Source: Kiritimatiellia bacterium (GTDB lineage: Bacteria > Verrucomicrobiota > Kiritimatiellia > RFP12 > UBA1067). From it: a DNA stretch of 64,000 nt. Below the pieces are notes generated by a model, which was not told where the DNA came from, searched no databases, and saw nothing but the letters and a program-made list of their open reading frames with translations. Of this stretch, positions 18,944-27,974 are shown in pieces. How positions within the stretch are numbered: position 1 is the first letter of the stretch; each line of letters starts with the position of its first letter. The stretch lies in contig JAFTCL010000046.1 of the NCBI GenBank assembly GCA_017454745.1, positions 1 to 64,000 of the forward strand. The letters are read 5' to 3'. The position numbers and the translations under genes were made by a program.

Positions 18944-19186
18944 TTACTTGAACGAACCGTCCGACTGCAAGTCCCGGACTTTGTTCTCGTCAATCTCTTC
19001 GGCCAGCGACTGGGCTTCGGACCCGACTTCGGAGTCCAGCGCCGAGGTCGCGCCGGCGATCTTCTTGCCGGTTGCCTTGCTGAGTTTGGAGAACAGAACC
19101 AGCAACGTGATGGCGATCAGCACTACAATGATGATGTATTCAACCATGGTCTGGCCGTGACGGCTCTTTCTTGCGCTCAATTTCAT
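18944..19186 (-). CDS. Flp-type pilin
   Basis: An 80-residue pilin: basic leader MKLSARKSRHG, then QTMVEYIIIVVLIAITLLVLF with the Flp hallmark Glu+5/Tyr+6 after the cleaved Gly, and an Ala/Ser/Glu-rich short C-terminus. It would polymerise into a thin type IVb pilus. ATG 19186 is chosen because the leader then has normal length and GAGGAC lies just upstream; the frame is open to 19366. It is the second pilin in the cluster. Confidence 0.8.
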   Translation of the reverse strand: MKLSARKSRHGQTMVEYIIIVVLIAITLLVLFSKLSKATGKKIAGATSALDSEVGSEAQSLAEEIDENKVRDLQSDGSFK

Positions 19187-19215
19187 CTCGTCGTCCTCTC
19201 GGTTAAACCGTCCGC

Positions 19216-19419
19216 TCACGGATATTCCGACGCCACCAAGTCCAACGCCCGGTCGGACTGCTGGCGAACCGTAAACAGACACAGGGCCATTGCCGTCACC
19301 ACGCCGAACAAAACCACGAACACAATCACGTATTCCACCATGGCTTGCCCGGAACAGCGCCGACACCCGCCCGATTTCAGTTTAAACACTTTGCCTAACA
19401 TTGGTGCGCATTTTACCAC
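19216..19419 (-). CDS. Second Flp-type pilin
   Basis: A 67-residue pilin-like protein with GQAMVEYVIVFVVLFGVVTAMALCLFTV, again with Glu+5/Tyr+6 after Gly. Two start codons are possible (19419, or Met7 at 19401, which gives a more typical leader), with no clear ribosome site for either. It is the first gene of the pilin cluster, 29 bases before the next pilin. Flp clusters often carry paralogous major and minor pilins. The assembly ATPase, secretin and prepilin peptidase genes are not in the window. Confidence 0.7.
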   Translation of the reverse strand: MVKCAPMLGKVFKLKSGGCRRCSGQAMVEYVIVFVVLFGVVTAMALCLFTVRQQSDRALDLVASEYP

Positions 19420-19475
19420 AACATCCGATAAAAACGCAATGTGAAAATTTTTGCAGATTTGCGGCGAAGAAAAAA

Positions 19476-19549
19476 TGGAGCGGGTGAAGGGAATCGAACC
19501 CTCGTAGCCAGCTTGGAAGGCTGGAGCTCTGCCATTGAGCTACACCCGC
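19476..19549 (-). tRNA. tRNA-Gly (anticodon TCC)
   Basis: A 74-nt cloverleaf including an encoded CCA: acceptor GCGGGTG paired with CACCCGC, D arm AGCTC/GAGCT, anticodon stem CCAGC/GCTGG with loop TTCCAAG (anticodon TCC), and T arm GAGGGTTCGATTCCCTT. It reads GGA and GGG codons. It lies between the pilin cluster and the GH127-GH43 gene. Confidence 0.97.
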
Positions 19550-19636
19550 GAAAAAAGTGCGACAAATCTATCAAAAATGCCGCCGGATGTCAACGCCAAT
19601 GTTTGACATTTCGCGTTTATTTCCGGCGGGATTGCG

Positions 19637-22600
19637 TTACGGGCGGTTGGAAATGCGGTAATAGTCGAAATCGGCGTATCCGCCGGGTTCGCGGGTGGCG
19701 AACTCGAACAGCCCGAACCGGTAGCCGATGAATTGCGGTATGGTGTAGGGCATCGGCAGGGTGTCGCCGATCGCGTTCCACGTTTCGCCGTCCAGCGAGA
19801 AGCTGAACTCCATGGTGTCGTTGCGCCGGAAATCGTCTGCCGGACTGGTCACCCGAAGATCGCAATACGCCCGAAGCCACACGGTGGCGGAGCCGGCCGG
19901 GATTTTTACTTCCGGCAAATCGCGGTTGTCGCGGCGGCCCGACCACACTACCCAGAACCTGCCGTTTTCGCGGCGTATCCCGACATAGCCGCAATCCCGC
20001 TGGAGCAGAACCAATCCGGCGGTGTCGCCATCATTCAAACCGGAGGCATCCAATTTCACCTCGGCGCGGCATTCGGGCCCAAACACGCGCTGGGTCAGAA
20101 TGTTGTGCGCCTCCGTGACTTGTTTCACCGTCCGATCGGCGGCGATGCGCAGCCAGCCCTTCCGAGCCGACGCGGATACGTAGTCCGGGTACGGCTTGTG
20201 GTTCCACTGCCAAACCAAAGGCATCTTGTCAAGACGGTTCCAGTCGAATTCGTCGGACGCGCAAACCGCCGGTATGTCTTTGTCGTGCCGCGCGTCCAGC
20301 GGGGCCAGATACTTGCCGTCCACCCCCAGTATCGGCCAGTCATCTTCCCATCGCACCGGCACCGCGTACGGGATGCGTCCAACCCCGCCCCGGTCGCCGA
20401 ACAGCAGTGCGTGCCATTCGCCGCCGCGTCCTTCAAAAATGGTACCCTGCGCGATGCCGCGGCATTTGAACACCACTTTGGCGTCATCCCACGGACCTTC
20501 GATGTTTCTGGCCCGATGCACCACCACTTGACGGCAATCTCCTCTCGGCCAGCAAATGTTCACCAGATAATACCAGCCGTTGCGGGCGAAGGCCTGACTG
20601 CCTTCGCCTAACCCGCCGCCCGCCGGGGCGGAGATGCCGCGAATTATTTCCCGGTCGAAACCGCCGGCTTTTATGTTCTTGAGATCTGGTTCAAGTTCGG
20701 TTAACCGACAGTTCCCGGCCCCGCTGAACATGAACACGCGCCCGGATGCGTTGTCGAAGAACAGCGAATGGTCGTGCAGCTTACGGTCGATTTTCCACGA
20801 TTCCCATTTCCCGGCGGGATCTTTCGCGCGGGCGATGTAGGTGCGCCGCCGGTCGAAGGTGGTGGCCCAGAAATATCCGTCGTGCCAACGCAGCGAGCTG
20901 GCCCAGGTTCCGAAGCCGTATTCGTTGCGCCCGTTCCGCAAATTCCATTCGTCGTTGTCGTCAAATAGCGCTCCGTCCATGCAGTAGTTGACCAGTTCCC
21001 AGTTGACCAAATCCTTGGATTTCATTATCGGCATGGACGGTATCAGATGCATCGAGGTCGAAATCATCCAATAGGTGTCATCGTGGAAAAGCACCGCCAT
21101 GTCTGGAACGTCGGCCCAGATTACGGGATTGGCGTCTGGCGTCAGGTCTTCAATCCACACCCGTGAACCGCCGTGGCGGTTCAGCCGGTCGGCATTGGCG
21201 ACCTTGACCGAGTGGTCTGGACCTTCCCAGGAGTAAACGATCGGGCCGCGCTGGAAGGCGACTTTGCCCCGGCACGCCTCGACCTGGTCCACCGCCCGGA
21301 TTTGCTGTTCCGGCATCGGCAGTTCAAAAGAAAAACTTTTCGCGCCGCTTTCGCCGCTGAATTCCGCTATCTGACGGTAACCGTGTTCCACCTCCGGCGT
21401 GGCGTAGTAGAGTTCCGATTCGGTTCGGTCGGGGAAACGCACCATAACCTTGAAAGCGGCGGCGCGGTCTGGGGTGAGCGTGAGTTTAACCTTGCCGCTG
21501 TCGGGATAACCGGTTTCCATGCGGATTTTAATTTTGGCCCCGCCGACCTCTGCGGTGGCGTTTTCGATGTCCATGAAATGGTCAACCCACAGCGTCTTGC
21601 CGTCGGCGGACACCGAGAAAAGCGTGTCCTTGAGGGCGAACAGGGTGCGGGGAATATTGCCGATGCAACAGGGGCAACCGTGCCACGGGTAACGCATGTT
21701 GTCCTGGTCCAGCGGGTTTTGATAATAGAAATTCTCGCCGTCCGCCGAGATCGAACCCAGCAGATTGTTGTAAAGCAGCCGTTCGCGCACATCTTCGGGT
21801 CTCGGCGATCCGTGGAGTGCGTGCAGTTCCGTCGACCAGAAGCTCATTCCGCAGCTGGCGCACGATTCGCAATAGCCGTTTTGCCGCAAGTCGTAATCCT
21901 TTCCGAACGCCTCGCTCTGCGGTTCGGCTCCCACTCCGCCAGTGAGGTACTCCTTCCGGTCGATGGCATTGGCGTAGATTTTGTCGGCCGCGCTGGCGAG
22001 TTCGTTGTCGCCAAGCCGCGCCCCGATGCCGGTCATGGCGGAGTAGAAATAACACGCCCGTACCGCGTGGCCGGTGGCTTCCGTCATCTCCACGGCGGGT
22101 TTTTCGGTCTGGTTATACGGGTTCCGCTCGCCTCCGAGGTGTTGGTGCCGCACGAAGAACTGCGCGAGTTTCGCGTATTTGGTTCCGGAACCGGGACCGT
22201 CCCAAATCTCGCAGGCGTCCGCCAGCCGCAGGAACGCGTACTCGATGCCGGCGTGGCCATTGTACCAGGTCCGTTTGGGCTCGGGCCCGAAGATGTTATC
22301 CAGATGGTCGGCGCACCGTTTCGCCGCATCGAAGAGGCGGTGGTCCTTCCCCCGCGTCATGCGCATGTGCGCCACACCCATCTCGATGAAGTACCCCATC
22401 ACGTAGAACTCATGGTCCCAAGGTTTGCTGAAGTGCTTTTGCCCGTGCAGGGCGTGGTAGGAGTGGATGTATCCTGACGGCTCCTGCGCGGCCAGAAAGA
22501 TTGGAATCCACTCGTCCACTTTGGCCCGGAGCGATTTCTGCGCTTCGCGCCACTGCGCGTCCTCGCCGGGGTCGATTTCCAGTGCCAGGCAGATCGCCTC

Positions 22601-22906
22601 CACGGTGTTGTAAGGATATGCGTCCGACCACGGGCAACCGGTGAATTTAACCGACGGCGTTTTCCCGGCGTTGATCTCGCCGGTCGCGACGAGGTTTAAC
22701 ATTTCTTGCCCGCGCCCGCCCTGTTCCATCTCGCGGACGCAATGCGGCAGCCATTTCACGGTCAAAAGCCGGTAACGCTCCCGCCAGAACCCGTTCACCG
22801 TGACTCCGTCTTGTTCCGCTGGTTTAAGCACCCTGAGGTCCTTGGCCTCCAGCCGTCCGGCCAGCGGCAACACCGCCGCCACCAAAAACAATGCCGCAAA
22901 TTTCAT
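19637..22906 (-). CDS. GH127-GH43 fusion, exported arabinan-type glycosidase
   Basis: A predicted two-activity enzyme of about 1089 residues with an N-terminal signal peptide. Residues about 25-570 form a GH127 (beta-L-arabinofuranosidase, DUF1680) toroid; by analogy with HypBA1 the zinc/nucleophile set is Glu349, Cys351, Cys415 and Cys416 (HGCPCCIG), counted from the Met at 22912. From about 595 a GH43 five-bladed propeller begins (WADVPDMAVLFH), followed by a concanavalin-like GH43 tail (about 900-1091). GH127 appears to lack its usual last segment. Start 22906 is preferred over 22912 for ribosome-site spacing. A GH51 gene lies 27 bases upstream in the same operon. Confidence 0.85.
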   Translation of the reverse strand: MKFAALFLVAAVLPLAGRLEAKDLRVLKPAEQDGVTVNGFWRERYRLLTVKWLPHCVREMEQGGRGQEMLNLVATGEINAGKTPSVKFTGCPWSDAYPYNTVEAICLALEIDPGEDAQWREAQKSLRAKVDEWIPIFLAAQEPSGYIHSYHALHGQKHFSKPWDHEFYVMGYFIEMGVAHMRMTRGKDHRLFDAAKRCADHLDNIFGPEPKRTWYNGHAGIEYAFLRLADACEIWDGPGSGTKYAKLAQFFVRHQHLGGERNPYNQTEKPAVEMTEATGHAVRACYFYSAMTGIGARLGDNELASAADKIYANAIDRKEYLTGGVGAEPQSEAFGKDYDLRQNGYCESCASCGMSFWSTELHALHGSPRPEDVRERLLYNNLLGSISADGENFYYQNPLDQDNMRYPWHGCPCCIGNIPRTLFALKDTLFSVSADGKTLWVDHFMDIENATAEVGGAKIKIRMETGYPDSGKVKLTLTPDRAAAFKVMVRFPDRTESELYYATPEVEHGYRQIAEFSGESGAKSFSFELPMPEQQIRAVDQVEACRGKVAFQRGPIVYSWEGPDHSVKVANADRLNRHGGSRVWIEDLTPDANPVIWADVPDMAVLFHDDTYWMISTSMHLIPSMPIMKSKDLVNWELVNYCMDGALFDDNDEWNLRNGRNEYGFGTWASSLRWHDGYFWATTFDRRRTYIARAKDPAGKWESWKIDRKLHDHSLFFDNASGRVFMFSGAGNCRLTELEPDLKNIKAGGFDREIIRGISAPAGGGLGEGSQAFARNGWYYLVNICWPRGDCRQVVVHRARNIEGPWDDAKVVFKCRGIAQGTIFEGRGGEWHALLFGDRGGVGRIPYAVPVRWEDDWPILGVDGKYLAPLDARHDKDIPAVCASDEFDWNRLDKMPLVWQWNHKPYPDYVSASARKGWLRIAADRTVKQVTEAHNILTQRVFGPECRAEVKLDASGLNDGDTAGLVLLQRDCGYVGIRRENGRFWVVWSGRRDNRDLPEVKIPAGSATVWLRAYCDLRVTSPADDFRRNDTMEFSFSLDGETWNAIGDTLPMPYTIPQFIGYRFGLFEFATREPGGYADFDYYRISNRP

Positions 22907-22933
22907 CGTCATCCCCCCGTTTACTTTGGCGTC

Positions 22934-25447
22934 CTACATTTTGATCCGGTAGACGGTAAAGCTGAAAGCCGGCAGTTGCACCCGCCATTCCTTGCCGCCC
23001 GGAAAAGCGACGGTCGAATTGCGCGTGGCGCATTTCTCCGGTTCTGCGATGGAGTTTACCCAATCGCGCTGCCCGGCGAGAGTCTGCACTTTGGCCTCGC
23101 CTGCCGTCAATTGCCGGTCGAACGAAAGGTTGACGGAACGCGGCGCCTCGGAGACGTTCACCAGTTTCACCACCAGCTCGCCGGCTTTTTCGTCGTATCC
23201 GCAAGTCTGGAAGAACCGCTTGACTGGCTGCGCGGCAACCGTGGTGTCGGTGAGCTTCGTGCCGTCAACCGTGACCGTGACCTTGCCGTCGCGCACTTCC
23301 AGCGCGATGTCGTACCAGCGGTTCATTTCAAACGAACCCTTCAGCCGTTTGGTGTTGCTGACTTTGTACCCGAACGGTTCAAATTCGTGTCCGGTGTTGC
23401 CCCAGCCGCCCAGATTCATCCGCAGGAAACGCGATCCGTTATGACCGTCCACCAGCACGCACGGCATGAAAGCCTCAAGCCCGCCGATTCGCTTGGCCTT
23501 GAACGACAGGGTGTAGTTTGACCAGTTGGCGTCGCCGAACCGGATTGCGGTGTCGCTCTTGTCCGTCACGGTCTGGCGCAGAACCCCGTCGCGGATTTCC
23601 CAATGGCCGTCGTTGCCCTTAGAGCATTTGGCGGGATCGGGCAGGCCCTGGTACAGTACCTTGCCGTCGGCGCCGGTGACCTTGATGTCCTTGAATTCCG
23701 CCGCCGTGTTCCAGGTTTGCAGCGCCACGCGGCCTTTCAGTTCCGCCGGTTCCTCCGCAACGTTGCTTTCGCTCGGCACCAGCCGGGTGGGCAGGTTGTT
23801 GGCGTACATCTTTTGCACGTAGTAGCTGGGCGTGCCGAAACTCTTGGCGTTGTCGAACCAGATCAGGTCGGTCTTCCACTGGGTGCCGCCGATTTTGCAG
23901 AACAGCGGCGCGTAGCTGGTCATCTCCACAACATCCGAATTGCGCTCGAACCCGCTGATCATCGCCGCCTCGCACAGCGCGGCGTACAGGTTGTTGTCGC
24001 GGTTTGACACATGGCAGGCGTATTCGCCGGCGTAAACTTTAGGATGCGCCCCCGACCGGTCGTATTTGTCGTAGCGGCCGCTGGAGTTGAGCAGCCAGTC
24101 CGGGCCGACGTAATAATGCTCGTCAATCACGTCCGCCACATCGGTGCCGAGCGTTTTCCAGGCCAGATCGAAAACCTGCCCGTCCGCGCCGGCGCCGGCC
24201 GAGGAGACCAAACGGATTTCGGGATGGCGCTGGCGGACAATGGCCGCGATCGCTTGGTAGCGGTCAAGGAATTCGCGTCCCCAGTTTTCGTTCCCGATGC
24301 CCAGATATTTCATATTGAAGGGTTCGGGATGTCCCATCTTGGCGCGAAGCGCGCCCCATTTGGTCTTTTTGGGGTGGCCGTTGGCGAACTCGATAAGGTC
24401 ACAGAAATTCTGCGCGAAGTATTCCATCGAATCCATCGGCGCGAGATCCCAAGGCTTCGCGAACTGGCAGGTTAACCCGGCGTTCATCACGGGCAGCGGT
24501 TCCGCCCCGATGTCCTCGCACAGGCAGAAGTATTCGAAGTAACCCAGACCCATGGTCTGCCAGTATCCCCAAGTGTTCCAGATGCAACTGCGGGATTCGA
24601 GCGATCCGTCGCCAACCGAGAGTTTCCAGTCATACCACAAAGGCCAGTCCTGCCCTTCGGTGAGGCAGCCGCCGGGGAAGCGCATGATGCCCGGTTTCAG
24701 GTCCTTCAGCAACTGCACCAGGTCGGGGCGCAATCCGTTCTTGCGCCCGTTGAAGGTATTCTGCGGAAAGAGCGAGACCTGTTCCAGTTCCACCGTGCCG
24801 GGCTGATCCATAAGAATGCTGAAGGTGGCGTTGTCAACGGTTACCGCCGGCGCGAACACGGCGGTGAAGCGCCGCCAGTCCGGAAGGTCGAAGATTGCCC
24901 CCTCGCGTTTGCGCCCGATTTTCAGCGCGGAATTTTTGACGGTATATTCGCAAATGACGCGACCGTCGGATTCCAGCACCGCCCGCAGGTTGCCGCGGTA
25001 TCCGTCCAAACCGCGCGCATAGAAGGAAAGGTCGTATTTTTTGCCCGCCTCGACATGGATGCCGTGGTATCCGCGGTTACGGACCCCGATGCCTTCGCCG
25101 GCGCCGAACGCCTCGATGCGCAAATGCGCGGCGGTGGCTTCGTGCACCGGTTTGCCGTACTGCCGGGTAATGCGCGCCATTCCGCCGCCGCGGGCGTCGC
25201 GCTCCCATCCTTCCAACCCTTTGGTCTGCCAATCGAACCCCCGGTTGGCCAGCAATTCGGGGTAGATGCCGCCGTCCGCGGCGTAGTTGATGTCCTCAAA
25301 GAAAATCCCGTACAGCGTTTTGGGGATCGCGTGTCCCGGTTGGAGGGTGTTGATCTTCACCGAGCATTCCGGAGTCTGCGCCCCTGCCGCCAAGACTCCC
25401 GCCGCCACACACACCGCCGCATAATTCAACACCTTACTGCCGTTCAT
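22934..25447 (-). CDS. Exported alpha-L-arabinofuranosidase, GH51
   Basis: An 837-residue enzyme releasing alpha-L-arabinofuranose from arabinan or arabinoxylan. After a signal peptide come GIFFEDINYAADGGIYPELL (typical GH51 N-terminus), a carbohydrate-binding insert (about 85-230), and the barrel with acid/base Glu387 in GIGNENWG and nucleophile Glu475 in YAGEYACHV. A DUF1080/LamG-like insert sits near the C-terminus (about 620-770). GGAG lies 6 bases before ATG 25447, which is preferred over 25459. It is the first gene of a two-gene unit with the GH127-GH43 fusion, so together they would strip alpha- and beta-linked arabinose. Confidence 0.9.
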   Translation of the reverse strand: MNGSKVLNYAAVCVAAGVLAAGAQTPECSVKINTLQPGHAIPKTLYGIFFEDINYAADGGIYPELLANRGFDWQTKGLEGWERDARGGGMARITRQYGKPVHEATAAHLRIEAFGAGEGIGVRNRGYHGIHVEAGKKYDLSFYARGLDGYRGNLRAVLESDGRVICEYTVKNSALKIGRKREGAIFDLPDWRRFTAVFAPAVTVDNATFSILMDQPGTVELEQVSLFPQNTFNGRKNGLRPDLVQLLKDLKPGIMRFPGGCLTEGQDWPLWYDWKLSVGDGSLESRSCIWNTWGYWQTMGLGYFEYFCLCEDIGAEPLPVMNAGLTCQFAKPWDLAPMDSMEYFAQNFCDLIEFANGHPKKTKWGALRAKMGHPEPFNMKYLGIGNENWGREFLDRYQAIAAIVRQRHPEIRLVSSAGAGADGQVFDLAWKTLGTDVADVIDEHYYVGPDWLLNSSGRYDKYDRSGAHPKVYAGEYACHVSNRDNNLYAALCEAAMISGFERNSDVVEMTSYAPLFCKIGGTQWKTDLIWFDNAKSFGTPSYYVQKMYANNLPTRLVPSESNVAEEPAELKGRVALQTWNTAAEFKDIKVTGADGKVLYQGLPDPAKCSKGNDGHWEIRDGVLRQTVTDKSDTAIRFGDANWSNYTLSFKAKRIGGLEAFMPCVLVDGHNGSRFLRMNLGGWGNTGHEFEPFGYKVSNTKRLKGSFEMNRWYDIALEVRDGKVTVTVDGTKLTDTTVAAQPVKRFFQTCGYDEKAGELVVKLVNVSEAPRSVNLSFDRQLTAGEAKVQTLAGQRDWVNSIAEPEKCATRNSTVAFPGGKEWRVQLPAFSFTVYRIKM

Positions 25448-25982
25448 CGTCTGCTCCAATTTTGTGAATGGTTAACCCAAGCGCGTTATCCCGACAAAAC
25501 ACGCGCCTACCCGACAACAAAGAATAGCCTAGCAAATCCGCAGGGCAAATTCAAGCTGGAAAAACGGCGGATACAAGCTCCCGAAACCGGTACCTTCGCG
25601 CCCTTCACGGCCATTGACGCCCCGTTCCGCATTGCTTATGCAGCGAGTGTTGCACTGGAAATTTGCTGGCGGGCGCACAAAATCGTATCATGTGTGCATG
25701 ATTTTTATTGAGGTATCCCATAACCCCGTGTGTCACACACTCCAAAGTGCAAAAAGCGAGGCCGTTCCAGACGACAGGCCGCAGACGATGCGCGGTCTGT
25801 CGTTTTGTTTTGCTCGCACTCGATATGTCTCACGCAGAGATGCAGAGAGCGCGGAGAATTTTTGTATCTGGGGGCGAGCCCCCAGCCCTCATTACCCTAC
25901 TCTGCGATCTCGGCCTATCGGTGCCTCTGCGTGAGAAGGCCAACATGACCGAAAAGAGTTTCAAATCGAAAGGAACCACACA
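25448..25982. other. 535-bp intergenic region
   Basis: This gap lies between the divergent GH51 gene and a small secreted protein. It should hold both promoters, but none is clear. Its right half contains the inverted-repeat element at 25828-25936. Short open frames here show no ribosome site or recognisable protein. Confidence 0.5.
25828..25936. repeat. Imperfect inverted-repeat element ('CTCTGCGTGAGA' type)
   Basis: Twelve-base perfect ends (TCTCACGCAGAG at 25828-25839 and CTCTGCGTGAGA at 25925-25936) bound a 109-bp element with further partial complementarity inside and a nested GGGGGCGAGCCCCC hairpin near 25870. Similar 'cacgcagag...ctctgcgtgag' elements are dispersed in many environmental bacterial genomes. 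It lies about 45 bases before the start of the next gene. Confidence 0.6.
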
Positions 25983-26309
25983 ATGAAGAAACTACTGACA
26001 ATCCTCGCGGCGCCGGTGTTCGCGGCGGACGGCATGGCGGCGACCACGGAGTTCGTGCGGGGCACGAACGGCACGTGGACGATCACGGCGTTCGCGGAAC
26101 TCGGCAACGACGCGCTCGGCAAGGATGTAACGGACGGGCAGATAAAGGTTTATGCTGCAGACACGCTTGAAGGGCTGAAGACGGCTTCGCCGATGGCGGG
26201 CGGCATTGTGGTTGAGGAGAAGAAGAGCGCGATCAAGGCGAAACTGACAGTCTTGCCGCCCGATCCGACCGCCCCCGCGCAGTTCTTCAAGGTCAAGTTC
26301 GGCGAATAA
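25983..26309 (+). CDS. Small secreted protein of unknown function
   Basis: This 108-residue protein has a short signal peptide (MKKLLTILAAPVFAADGMA) and a beta-rich mature part ending PAQFFKVKFGE. That ending recalls the last strand of secreted proteins in Verrucomicrobia-type genomes, but no named family is recognised. AAAGGAA lies 9 bases before the ATG. It looks monocistronic, since the next gene is on the other strand. Confidence 0.55.
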   Translation: MKKLLTILAAPVFAADGMAATTEFVRGTNGTWTITAFAELGNDALGKDVTDGQIKVYAADTLEGLKTASPMAGGIVVEEKKSAIKAKLTVLPPDPTAPAQFFKVKFGE

Positions 26310-26407
26310 TCCTGTCAATCATGAAAATCCTGTCTCAAAAGACAAACCAAACACCAAGGAAAGGAGAAATCCAACATAGCAGCCACGGCAACACTTGAAA
26401 TCCCCGA

Positions 26408-26564
26408 ATGGGTTGGTTCGACGCTGACAAACGGGGCGTTTCTCAATTATTCGATGAGTTCGCGGCGGCGAACGACGAGATGGACCAGCTCTATTGGCAC
26501 CGAACGACTATCGGCGGCAAGCCCGTCGCCGACTGCATCGGTTGCGGGAAATGCATCCACTCTT
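26408..26564 (+). pseudogene. Possible remnant of an iron-sulfur flavoprotein-like gene
   Basis: The plus-strand frame reads [16 protein letters not shown] followed by [14 protein letters not shown] and a fourth Cys seven residues on. This resembles the hinge and CxxCxxC region of WrbA/NADPH-FMN-reductase-type iron-sulfur flavoproteins, but the N-terminal glycine loop and the rest are missing and it overlaps the 3' end of thiE on the other strand. AAAGGAG lies at about 26362 upstream. It may be a decayed fragment or chance, and the evidence is motif spacing only. Confidence 0.2.
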
Positions 26565-27168
26565 CCGCGGTTTGCTGGAGTCTGCGGATGGCGGCGTAGG
26601 GGTCGGGGGAGGCGCAAACCGCGCGCACTACCGCGAAGTTGCGCGCCCCGACCGCTAGCACGGCGGGCAAAGTTTCCGCGTTGATGCCGCCAATCGCCAA
26701 TGCGGGGACATTCGCCGTAGCCAACATCTTGCCCGCCAACTCCGGCCCGAGCGTGGGGTCGGGGATTTCCTTGGTCGGAGTCGCGTACACCGGACCTACA
26801 CCGATGTAATCGACGGGCTGCGTTTTTGACGCTTCCGCTTGGGCGAGATTGTGCGTTGAAAGGCCCACAATCCGCAGCGTGGGGTAGAGCCGCCGGACTT
26901 CGGCCGGGGCAAGATCGCCCTGTCCTACGTGTACCCCGTCCGCACCGGCTTCCGCCGCAATGGACGGATCGTCGTTGACGATAAAACAGGTGTCAGTGCC
27001 GGCGGTGACGCGGCGCATTTCCACCGCTTCGCGTAAAATCGCTTCGCGCGGGGCGTGTTTCATCCGCAACTGGATGATTTTCACACCAGCCCGGACTGCG
27101 GCTTCCGCGCATTTCGCGTAGCCCACAACCGGGTTGGTGATTACCAGATACAGCCCGAAGTCGGTCAT
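26491..27168 (-). CDS. thiE: Thiamine-phosphate synthase
   Basis: ThiE joins HMP-pyrophosphate and the thiazole phosphate to give thiamine monophosphate. The TIM-barrel signatures are [15 protein letters not shown], the phosphate site [39 protein letters not shown] and [12 protein letters not shown]. Its 225 residues are slightly longer than usual because a tail of about 20 residues follows the normal end ([10 protein letters not shown]). That tail is encoded opposite a possible gene remnant. ATG 27168 overlaps the thi4 stop as ATGA, which shows coupling; the frame is open to 27348. It is the last gene of the bio-thi operon. Confidence 0.93.
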   Translation of the reverse strand: MTDFGLYLVITNPVVGYAKCAEAAVRAGVKIIQLRMKHAPREAILREAVEMRRVTAGTDTCFIVNDDPSIAAEAGADGVHVGQGDLAPAEVRRLYPTLRIVGLSTHNLAQAEASKTQPVDYIGVGPVYATPTKEIPDPTLGPELAGKMLATANVPALAIGGINAETLPAVLAVGARNFAVVRAVCASPDPYAAIRRLQQTAEEWMHFPQPMQSATGLPPIVVRCQ

Positions 27169-27944
27169 TTCGCCAAATCCTGCATGACGATCTGCGCGAT
27201 CTTGCGGCCGCTCTTGAACATTCCGCCGAAAATCGGCCCCATGCGGAAACCGCCCTGGACGTTGTTGGCGGCCATGCCCGAAGCGTAAAGCCCGGGATAG
27301 AGGCGCTTGGTGTTTTCCACCGTGGTGCGCTCGCCGTCTTCCATCCACATCGGCTTCTCGCCCAAAATGCCGCCGGTCGGGGAGTCGATTTTCACGCCGG
27401 CCTTGTTGACCGCCTTGTTGATGATTTCGCTAGGATGGCCGGTGCCGTCGATCAGCGCCCGCGTGGTGACGACAATCGGGTCCACGTGCATTTCCAGCCG
27501 CGCCACCGGGTTCCAGTTGATCACCACGCCGCAGACCACGCCGTTGTGGATGGCGATGTCTTCGACCTTCACGGCGTTGAAAATCACCGCGCCGGCTTTG
27601 CGGGCGCCAAAGATTAGACCGGACGCCATTTCGACCGAATCAACCGTATGGTAGGTGTCGTCCACCGGTACGGTGCGGATTCCGAACTCGTGCAGGATTT
27701 CCGCCGCGTCGTTCTGCACCACCACCTCGTTCATCAGCATTCCGCCGCCCCAGGTGCCGCCGCCGGGGGCGAGTTTGGATTCGTACATTGCCACTTTGTA
27801 GCCGGCTTTGGCCAGATCGTGCGCCGCGACCAGCCCGGATGGTCCGGCCCCGACAATCGCCACGTCCACCGAGAGATAGTTCTCCAGTTTTTTGAAGTAA
27901 CTCCGGACAATCGCGCCGGAGATGGTCTCTTCCATCATTTTCAT
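27165..27944 (-). CDS. thi4: Thi4-type thiazole synthase, probably sulfide-dependent
   Basis: This 259-residue FAD/NAD-fold protein makes ADP-thiazole from NAD, glycine and a sulfur donor. Motifs are the dinucleotide loop [31 protein letters not shown], and DGTGHPSEI, with the C-terminal [20 protein letters not shown]. In yeast the sulfur-donating Cys precedes Met-Asp-Pro; here the aligned residue is His153 (EMHVDP), as in archaeal enzymes that use free sulfide catalytically. That suits an anaerobe. AAGGGAA precedes the start. It is followed at once by thiE and preceded by bioWF, and it replaces the ThiG/ThiH/ThiS route. Confidence 0.9.
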   Translation of the reverse strand: MKMMEETISGAIVRSYFKKLENYLSVDVAIVGAGPSGLVAAHDLAKAGYKVAMYESKLAPGGGTWGGGMLMNEVVVQNDAAEILHEFGIRTVPVDDTYHTVDSVEMASGLIFGARKAGAVIFNAVKVEDIAIHNGVVCGVVINWNPVARLEMHVDPIVVTTRALIDGTGHPSEIINKAVNKAGVKIDSPTGGILGEKPMWMEDGERTTVENTKRLYPGLYASGMAANNVQGGFRMGPIFGGMFKSGRKIAQIVMQDLAK

Positions 27945-27974
27945 TGCTGTTCCCTTCTTTGGTATAACCGTTAA

